Origin: Siphonodentalium dalli
Taxonomy: Eukaryota > Mollusca > Scaphopoda > Gadilida > Siphonodentaliidae
Reading direction: 5' to 3'
Assembly: GCA_032622095.1 (NCBI GenBank)
Contig: CP136068.1
Span: forward strand, 115,991,509 to 116,055,508
Length of the DNA: 64,000 nucleotides
The position numbers were made by a program, and so were the translations under genes. The notes beneath the pieces are model-generated. The model was not told the DNA's origin and ran no database searches. It worked only from the letters and a program-made list of their open reading frames with translations. Below, piece by piece: positions 12,376-25,489 of the stretch (the first letter of the stretch is position 1; each line of letters begins with the position of its first letter).

Positions 12376-12530
12376 TTTCAAATTCCATATACCACGTTTT
12401 CCCGTTTCTCGTGTTATACATACATTCTTCAAGCTGTCTCGCTTTTTATTACACTGGCTGGTGGGCCCGACTTCGTCCAGGCTGTTCCCATCTGCTTTCC
12501 GGCGTAAGGCGCGATTTGACATTGAATTGA

Positions 12531-13400
12531 CTATAATATTCTCGTGTGCCAGAAAGACTTCTTAAAGTTGTGAATAAGTTGAAGAATATCTATTAGATGT
12601 TATTTAACAAGTCAATCAAATAATATTATTCATTAGTTAGTTGTTGTAAATAAGATGAAGAATATTTATTAGATGTTATTTAACAAGTCAATCAAATTAT
12701 ATAATTTGACTTGTTAAATAACATCCAATAAATATTCTTCATCTTATTCACAACTTTAAGGAGTCCTTCTGGCACACGGGAATGTTTAATTATCGCCGTT
12801 TGATTTGCACCAAGTGAACTCGGCGCATATATAATTGATAGAACAGACCTCTATTATGATGATCGTGTCGTTATTTGTTTAAAATACGTATCAATTGACA
12901 TATTCGCACCCGTTCCCTCATTAAAATCAACATATTTCGCCCATTTTAGGGGACTAATTCCGCGATTTAATTTGCGTGATCAGGATACCCGCGCAGCAAT
13001 CTCCGGGAGTGTATATATATATAACTAATGAATAACATTATTTGATTGACTTAATAAATAACATCTAATAAATTTTCTTCATCTTATTCACAACTTGAAG
13101 GAGTCCTTCTGACACACGAGAATATGTATCGCCGTTTGATTTGCACCAAGTGAACTCGGCGCATATATAATTGATAGAACAGCTAGACCTCTATTGTGAT
13201 GGCCGTGTCGTTATTTGTTTAAAATACGTATCAATTGACATATACGCACCCTTTCCCTCATTAAAATCTACATATATCACCCATTTTAGAGGCATCCACA
13301 AATTCGGGGACTTCCGCAAAGTGATCTCCGCAAATAGGGATCTACTGCAAATTGTCGCACCCAATGCAATTTGTAAACAAATACGTTTGACATGCGTTTT
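12531..13400. repeat. Complex of direct and inverted duplications
   Basis: The block containing 'aataacatc.aataaa.attcttcatcttattcacaa' plus about 230 bp downstream is present at about 12700-12960 and again at about 13050-13290. Inverted versions lie at 12545-12625 and 12650-12697. The region around 12700 is therefore a local palindrome, with the arm 'ttgacttgttaaataacatc' read both ways. It is probably a broken foldback element; no coding. Confidence 0.6.
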
Positions 13401-13989
13401 AACGAGGTGAGCTTTACTTAAATGAAAGAAGCAATGCTATATATCAACTATTTGTCATGGACTCAGCCAGTGTGTCATTTCGCCCAATTTGGGCGTTTCT
13501 CTGATGGCTGTTTTTGATCTGACGTGTGTGTCGGGATAATGATGTGGAGGATTTATGTAAATGTTAGCCCAAACTACATTTCCAAGTAACGATGGTTTTG
13601 TTGTTTATTTTGAGGAATAATACCGCATCAGATGAATTCAGCCCAATTATGTTAACAGTTGTCGTGTAAAACATTTGCAGTAGGTTAGCGTTATTTAGTA
13701 TTTGTGGATGTCCTTTAACATGGGGGAAATAGACTACTGCGCTTGAACGAGCATGTGAATTTGTCGTTTTTAATGTATAGCAACTTGATAATCAATAACA
13801 GATGCATTCTCTGTCAAATACAATCGCTCTATTTACGGTATTAATTGCAGAACTTTCTAAAGTAAACTACGCGCAAACGGGTACATACTGTAAATTATAG
13901 AAGGTGTCGGAATCGGTCTAATCGCCCCAGGGCCAACTCGCCCCAGTCGACGTGTGCCAATTCGGTACACACTAAAAATGTACCCGAGG
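13401..13989. other. No gene recognised
   Basis: The minus frame overlapping 13857-14237 derives from the repeat at 13990-14420 and has no recognisable domain. Confidence 0.35.
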
Positions 13990-14420
13990 CTGAGGCCGGC
14001 TCGGAATAAAAGGTGAATACGGAGTGTTATATAGCGTTTGGTCCGTTGTTTCTCAATGAATATTATTGAAATTCGGTGTATATGTCCGAGCTGGGACATG
14101 GAATACAACAACGTTTGAATTGTTTTTAAATTTACAAATTTGTTGATTTTATTCATTTTATTCATTTTTTTCCGTTCTGAATAAAGTGTATGCGACCGGC
14201 TCCAAAATAAAAGGTGTGAGCGGACTTGATGTCGCATTATCTTCTTTGTTTATAAATGGACAAGACTGAAATATAGTACATATGTCCGGGTTATGACATG
14301 GACAACATTAACGTTTGAATTGTTCTTAAATTCACAAATTTGTTGATTTTATTCAATTTTTCGTTCTTTCATTCTATAAAGTGTAAACGGTCGGCCCCAT
14401 TTAAAAGGTTAAGCGGCTTA
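13990..14420. repeat. Two diverged tandem units of about 200 bp
   Basis: Both units contain in order 'aaaggtg', 'tatgtccg', 'gacatgga', 'aacgtttgaattgtt', 'acaaatttgttgattttatt' and 'ttcgttct'. The first is at about 14010-14200 and the second at about 14210-14410. Confidence 0.6.
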
Positions 14421-16235
14421 TGTGCTTAGTGTTATAGGTAATCGGATTAACTAATTGGCGACTCTAAACTATTGTGTTTTGGGGTATTTGAGCTTTTTTG
14501 TGAAATAATAAATGGGGACGTGAATACATTTATTTTAAATGATAACTTTATTTAATGATAATAAACACATACAATATAATAACGAACAAGAGACATACTT
14601 AATTTATAAACTGTTAACAAAAGATATCAAATTCAATACATGACAAAGATGACTCAGTGAAGTATATAAAGTGAACATAAAAATATTAAGGTAAGAATCT
14701 TTTAAGCATTACTAAACCGTTTAGCACAGACCACGTCCACTTCACTCATCCGATCATCACCAAACTTCATATTTATCTTGATATTGATCTATCAGATGAG
14801 AGCTATCAAATATTTTTTGAATTTCGAAAAAATGGTCGCCAGCGACCATATTGCATTTACGTTATATGTTATCGCGTCATGTCGATATCTAGTATTACTT
14901 AGGAATTTCACCTTTCCAGATGCATTATTGCTCCATTGACTGTAACAGATGAAATTATTCCCCTCTTCGGATAGAGTGTCACTGAAACTTTATTTTGTCA
15001 GACTGTCTGTATAGTCACTGATTATATGTGGCAATAATCTGTAATAAGATGTAGCACTATTTTATTTTATATTTACATGTAGTGCTGTTTTTATACAACA
15101 ATTCTAATTCCCCCTAGATCATCATGTGATCGACCATACATCGCGCGCGAGGACCTGGTTGAATTAAGGGGGGTTGTATGGATCACTTCTGTCCTCAAGC
15201 TAGATTATACTTAGTTTCAAACGTGGAGGGTTAGATATGCTTGAGACACCACCACTCTTCAATTCACACCAAGTTCTCAGCTGTCATGTTCGGATATTAG
15301 AACCCATAGCCATGATATATGGTTTATTTTGTGTATACTATAGTAATATAGTTATTTTCAGTACCTGTATATACCAGTACTGTGTATAACAATGCATATA
15401 AATGAATCCATGTATACATGTATATTGATTCAACGGATTCAGTGGTTTTGTCCATCAGTCTATCAAATTTGCGGGGAAAACATGGCCACCAGCAGTACAC
15501 CCTGCTAAATTTCAAATTTGAATCAATTGGCGCACCCTGCAGCCAGCTTTTATTGGAGAACTTTTTCTCATGTGGATATTTTGGGTCACCGCTAGATGTG
15601 AGCCATATTTTGTTCTCAAACTTTCCTTGTGAAAACATCACTGCCAGCGGTGATCTTGAATTTTACTATTTTTATGGCTAAATAATTTGGTTGATCCTAC
15701 AGACGACACCCCTTGTCCGATCGTCACCAGATTCCACAATGATCTTCTGCATAACCAGGGTGAGAGTAATCTAATTTTTCCGAATTTCGTTAAAAAACAT
15801 GATCACATGCAGCAATTTGGTATCTTACTCTTTTGCATGACTGAATTGTTTAGCAACTGTACAGACATTTCCCTCATCTGATAGTCACCAAACTTCATAT
15901 TGATCTTCGGGCTGACAACTAGATGGTAGCTATCGAATGCTTTGAATTGTTTTGGAAAACATTGTCGCCAGCAGTCATCTTCTATTTTGGTATTTATATA
16001 CATGTATATCTCTTCATGCGGATAGCCAGTATTACGTAGGTACTTCAACTTTCCGCATTCCTGTCATCATTTGAAATATCAAAAATTTACCTGATACATG
16101 CACCCTTCAAAATTTGTTTCGTCGTATCTATTTTAATGACCCGTATGGTAATATTGATATAGATATATTTGTCAAACATTTCTTTGTACAATATACAGGT
16201 ATTTAGTTTGTAACTAAATCTAGAAATATATAATA
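14421..16235. other. No gene; degenerate dispersed repeat fragments
   Basis: Fragments around 14735-14870, 15470-15680 and 15720-16050 share 'caccaaacttcatatt.atctt', 'tcgccagc..' and related words, suggesting decayed copies of one family. No exon is supportable. Confidence 0.35.
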
Positions 16236-16710
16236 GTAGCTGGTGGACCCGACTTCGTCCGGGATGTTCCCGTTTGATTTTCGGAGAATTGCGTGATTTA
16301 ACCTTGAATTGACCATTTTAAATGTGAAGGTCATGTCGGGGTCATGATTTGACCCGACCAAAACACTCCCCGGACAAAAGTTCCCGACAAAAGTACCCGT
16401 CGAAATCCGCCCGGCTTTACCCGATTTGACCTTGAATTGACAATTTTTAATGTCAAGATCAGGTCGGGGTCATGATTTGACCCATCCGAAATACTCCTGG
16501 GACAAAAGTAACGGTAGGTATCAAATTTCGTTGAAATCCTTCCGTTTTTCCAGATTTGACCTTGAATTGATCTTTTTGAATGTCAAAGTCAGGTCGGGAT
16601 CAAGATTTGACCCGTCCAAAATACTCCCTGGAAATAATTACCCCTAGGTATCAAATTTCGTCAAATCTGTCCGGCAGTTTTCCCGGCCATAGCTAACAGA
16701 CAGACAGACA
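16236..16710. repeat. Retroelement-tail-like repeat with three 120-bp units
   Basis: It begins 'gacccgacttcgtccggg' and contains three tandem units of roughly 120 bp, each with 'ttgaccttgaattga', 'tgtcaa..tcaggtcgggg' and 'atgatttgaccc'. It ends in an ACAG-type short tail (about 16694-16710). A partial copy of the start is at 12468-12520. The short-repeat tail suggests a retroposed 3' end; the family is not determined. Confidence 0.5.
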
Positions 16711-16734
16711 AATGTCCAAAATATATATTAGACT

Positions 16735-17095
16735 AGCTGATATACTCGACTTCGTTCGGGCTATTTAGTGATTTTTTTTGTGATCGCCTCCATCTGGACA
16801 GTACCCAGTATATACAGCGTCTGGCCAAGCTATTGTTCAATTGGTCCAGAAACATGCCTATATCAGCACGTTCGAGGACATGGTCCCACGTGAAATTGGA
16901 CCCGTCCATATTGCCCCCGGGTCCTACACACAAATTTTTAGTCGGATCGGTCAAGGTCCAGAAACATGCCTATGAGCGAGGTCAAGTTGACACGTTAAAT
17001 ACCAAATCCGAGTCGGATCGATCGAGCAGTGTTAGAGGCTATAACACATACACGCATGCATTCATGCATACACACATACATACAGACAGGTGTTC
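16735..17095. repeat. Second tailed repeat, SINE-like
   Basis: It starts with a 'ctcgacttcgttcgggct' motif similar to 16250, contains the phrase 'ggtccagaaacatgcctat' twice (about 16842 and 16950), and ends in a 'catacacacatacatacaga' tail. Retroposon origin is inferred; no promoter boxes were verified. Confidence 0.4.
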
Positions 17096-17615
17096 GAAAA
17101 TGTATAATCGATACCTACAACAATTATATGGTAGATAGTTCACGGGCGACCTGATGCATGCATCTTAGTTTTCTTGTATATATATATGTGTGTCAACTAA
17201 GGTCGCTTTGCGTGGTAAAAATGAAAAATAAAAGTGAAAATTTGGAGAATCCTATTGAAAATGAAAGTACAAATTTTGGGAAATCCGCGGCAGATTAATA
17301 GAATCTATACTATTGAAAGTGAATGTACGATTCTATCAGATTTCGTGACTGCTCGTTTTCGTGATCATATCTTATGTAGGGCCTATATGACCACGAAAAC
17401 GAGTCGAGTCACGATACATGCATCGGTACAAAGACATTGTGTATACGATACAATTTTGACTTGATGACCAGAAAATAAAAGATCGCGATTACTCCAACAG
17501 AACAGGCATGCGAACTCCTATTAAAATTACCAATAATTCACTTCACTACACCAGGGGCTCCCAATGGGTTATACATTATTTTCAGGCTATCAGATTATTT
17601 ATATCTTCACAACAT
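17096..17615. other. No gene recognised
   Basis: Contains 'gtgactgctcgttttcgtg', partly inverted nearby at about 17390-17412. Nothing else is supportable. Confidence 0.3.
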
Positions 17616-17770
17616 ATTATTACACCGGTGACTTTAAGTTTACAATTTCAGCCTGTCATGACTCTATCGATACGATTGAGTCATATTTTCAAAAACATAT
17701 TATACACCGGTGGCGTTAACTTTACAATTTCAGCATCTACGTGATTCTATCGGTACGGTTGAGTAAGGTA
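17616..17770. repeat. Direct duplication of about 83 bp
   Basis: Two adjacent copies share 'acaccggtg.c.tta', 'tttacaatttcagc' and 'ctatcg.tacg.ttgagt'. The second copy carries the family A end ACACCGGTGGCGTTA. Confidence 0.6.
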
Positions 17771-18172
17771 CAAAAAAAAATCTCTCACAATACATTCGCC
17801 CAGTCGACCACAGAAAATCAAAATCTCAGAAACAACTTACACCACCATGTGGCGTAATGAGGCGGCTTTTACAATTTTGCGCAGTAAACATAAGTTTTGT
17901 TCATCGCGGCTACGTTGGGGAGGTTTCCAACCTACCTATGATAGTTAACACTGTTAACAAAAAGAAATGCCATCAGCAGCTTGTCACGCTGCACCAGAGA
18001 CATCACAGCTATTCACCGATACACGAGGTGGTTCAACGAGATATTGACTTATATATGTTGTGATCTTTTCAAACACATAAAGTATCCCTTTTAAGTACGA
18101 TAATTCCACAACAAATTGTTTAAATAAAGATCTTTGTCTTCCGTCGCTAGGATAAGTTTCTTTGCAACGTTG

Positions 18173-18176
<4 letters not shown>

Positions 18177-18237
<61 letters not shown>
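18177..18237. repeat. (AT)n microsatellite
   Basis: Uninterrupted TA dinucleotides of about 60 bases. Confidence 0.95.
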
Positions 18238-18238
<1 letters not shown>

Positions 18239-19545
18239 TTCTACCCATTAAAGGTATCAGTATCAGAATCGATTAATTGTCCAACCATAATGTTAACCAC
18301 AGTCAACTATAGTATAAAATTGCCCAAAAACGTGTTATTTATCAACATTTTATTAAACGAAATATGGCCTGATTTTTAAATTTTCAAATTTCATAGCAAC
18401 TTGATTTTAGAGTTATCCATCTTCATCCGCAATTTTGTCCGACATCGTCGCATTGCCACAAATAAGTACATATCTCAAGAAATAACAATGTCAAAAATCG
18501 ATATCTGATCACTTTGAGATTTCATGTGCGGGTTCCTCGACTCGAATCAAATATATTTTACCTCCGAAGCCAAAGAGATAGTAATTTGGGAGCGTTATTT
18601 CGGATTATGCATCTTTGAACTTTCTGCAGTTGGAAATTCCAAGTAGACATATACAATGGAGACATTCTAGTCGCGTCCATAGGAATATATCACTGGGGAG
18701 GGAACGATTTTTTAACTTTGTGTCCTCGTGTTGTTTAGGCAGCGTTCAAACAGTCCAACAGTCTGTCTAATCGATGAAACGTGACCAAGAATGAATAATT
18801 ACATCGATTTCATTTTCATTATTGTTGCCGCGTTTTTATTGTGTTTGTTTTCCCTTCGCGGAAACATATTATTCTCCAAATCCGGAAACAGTACGGTATG
18901 TAAGCGCATAAACTGTGTTTATATTGTTCTCCATGCATTAATTTCCGGCTATAGGCCACTATACGAGATTAATAAAATTCTCAGAAAGCCTCTGTTATTT
19001 CGAGACCCTGCGCTTTCGAGCCCTCGAGAAAATCATGTCCTATTTTGTAAATCAGCGTTTGCACACATGGCACGGGTTTGTGGTTTTTGATTCGGGATTA
19101 ACTGCTATGAAAAAATCTACATAACTTGATACTAAAAACTGGCTTTCACCACGGTCTATCAAGATATATATCAAAAGTTATATAGCTATGGCAAAAATGG
19201 CCCTATAAGCCATATTAAACAGTCGATTATTGGCTGAACATGCATAAAAAGTTAATAAAATATACAACATTTTCATTTTTTTTCTGACAACTATACTATA
19301 TGTTAATATGTCAATATAAATGGCGCAAATTTAAATATTCAGATGATTTAGTAACTGGCTGAAATATCCGTCTCCCAGAAAATATATGATGTTGGCATTC
19401 TTATATGCCATACACACAATCACTTACTGTTCTGAAACTTAACCCTCCCATAAATGCTCGAAATTACGTCGAATCGAGCTAACGTTAAGGTGTCACCTTC
19501 TCGGTCATTGCATTTTTATACGCCCGTTTAAAAAAAAACGACTTA
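18238..19545. other. No gene; partly duplicated at 25930-26075
   Basis: 'acttctacccattaaa' at 18237 and 'aagtagacatatacaatgga' at 18641 through 'tgtcctcgtgtt' recur close together at 25950-26082, so the downstream copy is a shorter version. The plus frame at 18791-19090 has a hydrophobic start but no recognisable domain. Confidence 0.4.
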
Positions 19546-19550
19546 TTATG

Positions 19551-19850
19551 TTATTGGTCTGTTCGTCCGTAGGAACATCTGTGCGACTTAAATTTGGCAT
19601 ATGGGTTTACCAGCACAAAATACAGGTCAGCTTCGAATTTGGGTTCCCCACACCAATTTTTACCAGAGTTACTGCCATTTGTGTTTGAATTTGCACTTAT
19701 TTTTCGATTCCGGATGATAACTTTAGTAATTCTAACTTGAACGAAATGAAATTTGGTATGCGAGTTTATGGCACATGCAATATCCAGATCAAGTTCGAAT
19801 TTGGGTTCCGCCCGCCAATTTTCACCTGAATTATGGCCCATTGTTGAAAT
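19551..19850. repeat. Two diverged tandem units of about 170 bp
   Basis: Both units contain 'aaatttggtatg.g.gttta', a 'caggtca.cttcgaatttggg' block and 'ccaattttcac..ga'. Confidence 0.5.
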
Positions 19851-21859
19851 TACAACGGGTGTATTTTGCCAGGCCTTAGGGTACGTTCATACGCTGGCAA
19901 AATTGCACTGCAAAGTGCAAAAATGCCATGCCCGATGGTCGTATTTGTTAGCTGGCATTTTTGCAGGTTGCCGACAAGCTCGTGCTCCGTCGTGGCTGGC
20001 TGACAACAATCAACGACGATTTATGATAACGGTGTCTACCTCTTTGTCGGTGCCCATAAAACGAGGCCACTAACAATAATTACAAGTATCCGTGTTGTCC
20101 TTGATTCGAATTGTGCATCGGGGAGAGGCATTAATAGAACAATTTGTTCTCATCTATTGTCATATTCATACTTAATTATACATGTATACGCGAGGAATCT
20201 CATGATGTGGTATATAGAGTTCCGAAAGTGGTACTTTTCAGAAATGTTTGAGCTAGGGGAAAGGGTCTGGCAAAATGGACACAAACATTATCGCCAACTT
20301 CACCAAATATATATCACGGTTCGGGTCTTGACAGTTGTGATAATGGTTCGTCATTGGCATTCATAAAGCATATATATGTAACTATGCAGTCAATTATTAT
20401 TATTATTATAAAAACACCAACACAAGGCGGGTACCGATAGAATTTCTCGAAAGTCGGAAAGTCGTCGGTTTTCTTCGTTGAACTAAGTGCGGACCCCTCA
20501 TCACTCTGAGTGACGTTTATGGTACTCATATATCAGCCGCATCCCATCGATGGAGCTGGCCGTGGTGATCTCACATTCCAACATGCCAAGTGACATTATT
20601 TTGACTGGCCTAAAAATACCAACACGCACTCTGTTCTTAATATATTACAAACAGCTCAGCGATGAGGGGGACCACCCCCTTTTCGTACGCCTGATTCCGG
20701 GGTTAATATAGAGTATTCCGGATACCGAGTGCAGGGATGTGGCTAGAGGGGGGTGGGGGGGGGGCTTTCATTTCACACCAACAATGGGTTGAAAATGTTC
20801 TTGTCGTTTGATTTTCAAACAATTTATTGGGGGGAATTAATTGTTTTTGGACCAATATTTGCATATTTTCCTATTTTTTGTCAAAATTTTGGACTGAAAT
20901 GGTCATCAGTTGGAAATTTTCCAACCTTAGGGGGGTGACAGGTTGGAAATTTCCAACACTAATGGAAAGCTTGTGTACTGGTCCTCCCCCGTGGTTAGTC
21001 AAAACTGCTACTAAATTTAAGAAAACAATATTGTCATACATTTGGTCAACATTGTCATTGGAATTGTCATCATTTGGAAATTTTGCAACCTAAGTGGGGG
21101 GTGTCAGGTTTGAAATTTCCAACTCTAAGAAGACTTGAGGCTAGTCTAGATGCTAGGATTTTGCGATTTTCTTGTTCAGATTTCAAAATTTCAATAGTTT
21201 TCCATATTTTCTCACACCGGGCTGAACAAACATGGACGGACACAATGTCCTGGTGTCTTACCCGTAGCCGTGTGCATTTGTCTGGAGTAGGCTACTAGAT
21301 GTTAGGATTTATGCAATTCTCAGGTTAAAGTATCTGAATTTTCTTATACCGGGCATATAGAACAACATAGTTTATGAATACATAGGATATTAGGCCTGAT
21401 GACTGATGTGCAAGGGGGTGCAAATGAAATTATGCAAAAATTTGTGTTGGTGTGATTTCGACTCAAGAGGGGGGGGGGGGGTGCAGTTGGAATTTCCCAA
21501 GGGGGACACCCCCCAACGGAGACCCTCTAGCCACATTCCTGACCGAGTGTCAGAGTACGCCGGATGCCGAAACCTATATATTTCGTATTCCTGATGCCGA
21601 AATTACAATGCCAGATATTATTTAGTGTTGTTTTTTGCATTCATAATTAATTAACTATGTTTGTCACATATTTAATTTTCCTACCCGTCGAACGACGGCA
21701 TTTCACAATAGTCCCGCGTCAATAGAAACAATGACAACAATAGTGTATACGGTGAACGCAAAATGTATAGTACGAGAGATAATTCGATCGCTTTCGAGAC
21801 TTCGACTTGCGACCTTGAAAATCTAACTTAGTAAACATGGCGCTCAAATTTGAGGCATC

Positions 21860-23030
21860 TAATCCAGGAGATATTGGTCGACCTCTGTACCCCCAGCTAG
21901 GACTCAACTTCACCCAACTAATTTTCTTTCTTAAAGTCTCCTCTAAATTTTTTCGGTTAACCAGAAAAAAAGTGGCCGCAGAGACGCCATACAATATGGC
22001 GTCCATCATGGCGGCCATTTTTTTTATATGCACCAGGTCTCTTTGATCGCCGCTATAGTAAAGATGATATCACACGCGGTCCTGTTTTCCGCGCGATTCG
22101 TTGTGCTAATATACAACCCTTACAAATTAGCCAAAAATCCGGCACCAGAATCCAATATGGCGGCAAAGAAGGCCGCCGAAATGTGAAAATATGCTATTTT
22201 TCTGATATTTCACCACCTTTCGTTTGTCTCTATTTGTGTGAATTTATTCATTTATCGTATAGAAGAGTCATTAGCAAACACAAGGCGACCATAATATACA
22301 TTCATTGTGGGATATTTTTGTCCGATATCACGTTTTCTCAAATGCCGGTATAATAGGTCAAAGCCGAATCGACGCTAATAACGCGATGTAATGTTTCGCA
22401 TCAATGAATGTTACTGCTGTTATAACAACATCCATGCATATATATGTGCAGTAGATACTCGAGCTAGGATTCCTCTTAATACCTGAGTTGAGGAATATTC
22501 ACCCAAACACAAAAGGCCACCAGAAATAGAAAAATCGCCGATTTTAACATCAGTGAACGTTATTGTCACGACAACTCCATACCTGCTTACTATTGTGAGT
22601 TGGGAACACTTAGTCGAAGAACTGTCCTTGTATCATATCCAAATAAAAGTCTCCCAAATCCAAAATGACGCCCGCAATGGCGGACAGATTTTGAAAAATC
22701 ACCGAAATTCCATCATTTCCACACCATTGGGCATTATTTTCGAGACAACTGGACACATGCTGACAGTTGAGTTGGAAATACTGAGGTGAAGTAATTACCT
22801 TGCATCTCATGCAAGAAATTGTTTTCCAAATTGAAGATGGCGGACAAAATGGCGACCGAAATTTTAAAACAAGCTCACATTCCTTTACTTTCTTACGATG
22901 GGCCTTATTGTTACGCGATTTATGCCCACAATTACATGTTCATGTGGAAAATTTATATGAAGTACTCAATTGAGTTTGGCAAATTCTCACAGTCAAGATG
23001 GCAACCAAACTGGCGGCCAGAAATTGAAAA
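21860..23030. repeat. Left inner arm of the long inverted repeat, rich in ATGGCGG motifs
   Basis: Repeated ATGGCGG/ATGGCG-type cores lie near 21996, 22011, 22157, 22677, 22838 and 22850, and diverged forms near 23000. Each is followed by an A-rich stretch with 'gaaat.ga' and 'aaatc'. The arm pairs with 23655-24870. Confidence 0.7.
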
Positions 23031-23654
23031 GAAGTCGATATTATCACATACTAATTTAAACTTTTTGTCATTATTTCGATGATAAAACGGTACATAATAG
23101 AAGCCATCTATTAGTTCCAACATAAGTCGTAGCCTTCTGGAAGGATGAAAACCCACAATTAATAATCGCGATGTGGCATTTCGAAATCCATTCTCCACTA
23201 AGCGCCCATAATTGCCGTAACTGTATATATAGGTGCGCCGAATAGTCATATTTTGACTTCCAAGAATCAAAACAACAGTACCTGAGTTTATTCTGATTTG
23301 CCACATACAGCATTATCTGGACCAGTTTCCTTCTCTTCGTCAGATTAATCTATCTAGCTCACACCAACCCAGTTTTCTAAACTTCTTTGTAGAAAGGTTC
23401 CACTAATCGGAATGTTTCAAACAATGCATATGCCGGTCTCTATCTGCGTATTTTCAGCTTTGGTGACCTAATGTGGATAACAACATGTACACCTGGTGAT
23501 ATTCCCAAACAGCCACTTCTCAATATATGGTTCATCTAATGCACTAACGTACCCGGAAAACTTCTGCATATGGCTTCGAATGTTGAAAGCCTGACATTTG
23601 ACGGATGCCTTTCTGCTAAGGCGTAGGAAACCATAATGCATAATATACCCACAC

Positions 23655-24870
23655 ATCTTGACCGCCTACTTGACTGTGAGTATCAATTGCCAAACTCAAA
23701 TGAATACATACTTCATTTCAATATTCCATATCAACATGTAATGGTGGGTAGAAATCGCGAAACAATAACGCCCATCGTAAGAAAGTAAATGAATGTAGGC
23801 GTGTTTTCAAATTTCGGTCGCCATTTTGGCCGCCATCTTCGATTTGGAAAACAATTTCTTGTATGAGATGTAAGGTAATTACTTCACCTCAGTATTTCCA
23901 ACTCAGATGTAAGAATCGATGGAGTTGTCTCGACAATAATGCTCAATGGTGTGAATATGAGGGAATTTCGGTGATTTTTAAAATCTGTCCGCCATTGCGG
24001 GCGTCATTTTGGATTTGGGAGACTTTTATTTGGATATGATACAAGGACAGTTCTTCGACTAAGTGTTCCCAACTCACAATAGTAAGCAGGTATGGAGTTG
24101 TCGTGACAATAACGCTCACTGATGTTAAAATCAGCGATTTTCGGCGATTTTTCTATTTCTGTGGCTATTTTGGCCGCCATCTTGGATTTGGGCGAATATT
24201 CCTCAAATCAGGTATAAGAGGAATCCAAGCTCGAGTATCTCCTGCACATATATATATATATATGCATAGGCCTATGTGTTGTTCGTTGATTCGAAACATT
24301 ACATCGCGTTATTAGCGTCGATTCGGCTTTGACCTATTATACCGGTATTTGAGAAAACATGATATCGGACAAAAATATCCCACAATGAATGTATATTATG
24401 GACCCCTTGTGTTCGCCAATGACTCTTCTATACGATAAATATATAAATTTACGCTAAGATGCCAATATTTTCCCACAGAGACAAACGAAAGGTGGTGAAA
24501 TGTCCGAAAAATAGCATATTTTCACATTTCGGCGGCCATCTTGACCGCCATATTGGAATCTGGTATCAGATTTTTGGCTAATTTGTAATGGTTGTATATT
24601 AGCATAACGAATCAGGCGGAAACAAGACCGCATGTGCATGATATCATCTTTACTATAATGGTGATCAAAGATACCTGGTGCATATAAAAAATGGCCGCCA
24701 TGATGGACGCCTTATTGTCTGGAGTCTCTGCGGCCACTTTTTGTTCTTGTTAACAACAGAAAAAATTAGAGAAGACATTAAGAAAGAAAATTAGTGGGGT
24801 GAAGTTGAGTCCTTGGGGGGGGGGGGTGGGGTGCAGAGGTCGACCTATATCTCCTGGACTAATCGTTCCG
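23655..24870. repeat. Right inner arm of the long inverted repeat
   Basis: Reverse complement of 21860-23030. For example 'aagatgatatcac' at 22063 matches 'tgatatcatcttt' at 24639. Motifs CCGCCAT and CGCCAT recur near 23818, 23831, 23991, 24174, 24533, 24545 and 24692. A poly-G tract is at about 24817. Confidence 0.7.
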
Positions 24871-25327
24871 GATGGAATTCAGTTCATCACGCCGCCCCGC
24901 GGAACAGCGGAGTTTTTGCTCGTCTCTGTCAAATGGAACAAATATTTCATTATCGGAGCTAAAAACCCTCACCAATGAGTACCGTTGGGTGTGGCGAATT
25001 TCAAAACCAATGCGTTGTTTTAGCTATACAAGTTTTGCAACAATGGGTTAAATTGGTATAAATAGTATTCCGGATGCCACCCTCTGTTATGGAGTATTCC
25101 AGATGCCACCCCCATTTTATGCCGGATGCCGGATGCCAGAGGGGGTGGGGTGGTCCCCCTCAGCGATATCAGCAATCACGGAAAAACCGCTGTCGTACAT
25201 GATCACTTCTAACGCCGATTTTGTTGACAACCGGCAGAAATTAATTCGTTTTGGCAATTTTTCAGTTTGCGGTGCAATATTGCCAGCGTATGAACGTTCC
25301 CTTAAGGATGCTCTTCTTAAAATTTCC

Positions 25328-25484
25328 CAGCAATGAATATGAATCATTCAGCAACTTGCATGTATTATATTTTCGTTTGACTATCGTCTGCTAATATGTC
25401 CCGAGCAACCCTCTAAATGAATAATAAACCATTCCAATGTATACCATTATAACTGAGCGGGAGAAACATTTAGTGCAGAAAGGG
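25328..25484. mobile_element. TTAA MITE family C, truncated copy
   Basis: Only the right part is present ('cgtctgct', 'aataataaaccattccaatg', 'ataactga.cggga') with the terminus GAAAGGG before TTA. A still more degraded fragment is at about 26090-26206. Full copies are at 41423 and 47345. Confidence 0.55.
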
Positions 25485-25489
25485 TTAGT

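Larger units (their letters stand above)
19879..25301. mobile_element. 5.4-kb TTA-flanked long-inverted-repeat element
   Basis: The left terminus GGGTACGTTCATACGCTGG (19879) is the near complement of the right terminus CCAGCGTATGAACGTTCCC (ending 25301), with TTA on both outer sides (19876-19878 and 25302-25304). Large inner arms, about 21860-23030 and 23655-24870, are inverted copies of each other over roughly 1.1-1.2 kb with a spacer of about 620 bp. The outer left arm (20100-21850) has extra material that the right arm lacks. No transposase frame is recognisable. TTA target and GGG ends suggest a Harbinger-like mobiliser (inference). Confidence 0.75.

Noticed and set aside
13857-14237. 126-residue minus-strand frame
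   Set aside because: It runs through the two-unit tandem repeat and shows low-complexity KMNK stretches from AT-rich DNA.
18791-19090. 99-residue frame with a hydrophobic start, considered as a small secreted protein
   Set aside because: No conserved motif, no splice or promoter context, surrounded by repeat fragments.
22953-23313. Overlapping minus-strand frames inside the 5.4-kb element, considered as a transposase remnant
   Set aside because: No DDE motif or DNA-binding domain; the region is the spacer between inverted arms.
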